13,810 nucleotides of DNA. Origin: Bacillota bacterium (GTDB taxonomy: Bacteria > Bacillota > Tb-RUG-66). The translations under genes and the position numbers were made by a program. Position 1 is the first letter of the stretch; the number at the start of each line of letters is the position of its first letter. The notes under the pieces were generated by a model. The model did no database searches. It was not told the origin of the DNA and saw only the letters and a list, made by a program, of their open reading frames with translations. The DNA lies in the NCBI GenBank assembly GCA_016288255.1, contig JAEEYS010000113.1, positions 1 to 13,810 of the forward strand, read 5' to 3'. Shown one piece after another: positions 13,112-13,810 of the stretch.

Positions 13112-13810
13112 ATGTCTGTTCAGGAAAAAAAAGATACGGATTTTGCGGCAGAAGAAGGAAAGATCGGGCTCAAGGAACGTTTCCAAAATTATTTAAAAAA
13201 GCTGCTTCAAGACAGAGAGTATCAAAAAGATCTGATCAAACGCATTCTTGTAACGCTGTTCGGGTTTTTCCTTATCGGCGTTTCTCATGTAATGTCACTG
13301 AATTCCGATTTGGGAATGAATGCGATTGGCTCTTTGAACGTAGGGGTATCCAAGCATACTCCCCTAACTATCGGCCAGGCATCTCAAGTCATTACCGCAG
13401 CCATCATTATCGCCAATTTGTTTTTTAAGATCTATCCCGCTTTGGGAACCTTGATGGATATGTTTTTTGTCGGCTTTTTCCTCGATTTGGTCATGAGTTG
13501 GAATGTGATCCCCATCCCTTCGACTTTTGCGGGAAGAATGGTGTTGATGATTGCCAGTATTTTTGTTTTGGCGGCAGGCATCGGCATTTATATGAACACG
13601 CATTTAGGGTCCGGTCCCAGAGACGGTCTCATGCTGGGGCTCCATCAAAAATATCATTTTAAGATCAGAAACATTCGGATCGCTATGGACGCGATCACGC
13701 TTCTTTTGGCCTACGTTCTGGGAGGCCCCATCGGTATCGGCACGGTCGCTTTGACCTTTGGACTCGGATATATTTTGGAACGGACTTTAAAAGCTTTCAC
13801 TTATCCTTTC
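13112..13810 (+). CDS. YczE/YitT-type integral membrane protein, 3' end off the window
   Basis: An open frame of 233 codons runs off the right edge. After a charged cytoplasmic N terminus of about 42 residues come about five hydrophobic segments (roughly 44-62, 89-106, 110-128, 142-160 and 190-222). The segment MNTHLGSGPRDGLMLGL (161-177), followed by a second inside loop and GGPIGIGTVALTFGLG (204-219), is the signature of the YczE/YyaS branch of YitT-like proteins. A similar but looser LNSDLGMNAIGSLNVG at 63-78 suggests the internal duplication typical of the family. These proteins are of uncertain function; B. subtilis YczE is linked to control of surfactin production. Strong AAAGGAG 8 bases before ATG. 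It is divergent from the redox cluster and need not be related to it. Confidence 0.88.
   Translation, partial: MSVQEKKDTDFAAEEGKIGLKERFQNYLKKLLQDREYQKDLIKRILVTLFGFFLIGVSHVMSLNSDLGMNAIGSLNVGVSKHTPLTIGQASQVITAAIIIANLFFKIYPALGTLMDMFFVGFFLDLVMSWNVIPIPSTFAGRMVLMIASIFVLAAGIGIYMNTHLGSGPRDGLMLGLHQKYHFKIRNIRIAMDAITLLLAYVLGGPIGIGTVALTFGLGYILERTLKAFTYPF

Noticed and set aside
1..13810. CRISPR arrays, tRNA/rRNA genes, insertion sequences or phage genes
   Set aside because: No regularly spaced direct repeats, no tRNA-like cloverleaf, and no transposase, integrase or phage protein were seen in any frame.

Overview
The window looks like a low-GC Bacillota chromosome, most likely class Clostridia. The evidence is the AT-rich intergenic DNA, strong AGGAGG-type ribosome binding sites at almost every start, short T-tailed hairpin terminators, and oxygen-sensitive Fe-S flavin ene-reductases next to NAD-type short-chain dehydrogenases (SDRs). 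The species cannot be named from the sequence alone.

Layout. The left edge holds the 5' part of an unidentified lipoprotein gene on the minus strand (1-535). From about 700 to 12770 everything points left and falls into two probable transcription units. The upstream unit starts at a good promoter near 12740-12767. It reads: a small alpha/beta-barrel protein, a BaiH/FadH-type ene-reductase, an unknown 195-residue protein, a 34-residue membrane peptide and a PutP-type sodium:solute symporter, ending at a hairpin at 7734-7763. After a 390-base gap with unusual inverted repeats, the second unit reads: an SDR, a family-3 solute-binding-like protein, a second ene-reductase, a LivJ-like binding protein and two tandem SDRs, ending at a hairpin at 696-725. 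At the right edge a YczE/YitT-type membrane protein gene runs right, divergently, off the window.

How the genes may work together (inference). Three alcohol/ketone dehydrogenases, two flavin/Fe-S ene-reductases and a Na+ symporter make a coherent pathway that imports a small cyclic or unsaturated substrate and interconverts its hydroxyl, keto and C=C groups. The architecture recalls the redox part of bile-acid, steroid or flavonoid reduction loci. No CoA ligase, CoA transferase or BaiE-type dehydratase is present, so it is not a bai operon and the substrate is unknown.

The strangest part is a pair of solute-binding-protein folds (2607-3668 and 5754-6494). Both have good start sites, no signal peptide and no ABC permease or ATPase nearby. 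They are probably cytoplasmic enzymes, sensors or carriers recruited into the pathway. I regard these and the 34-residue symporter partner as the best candidates for undescribed biology here.
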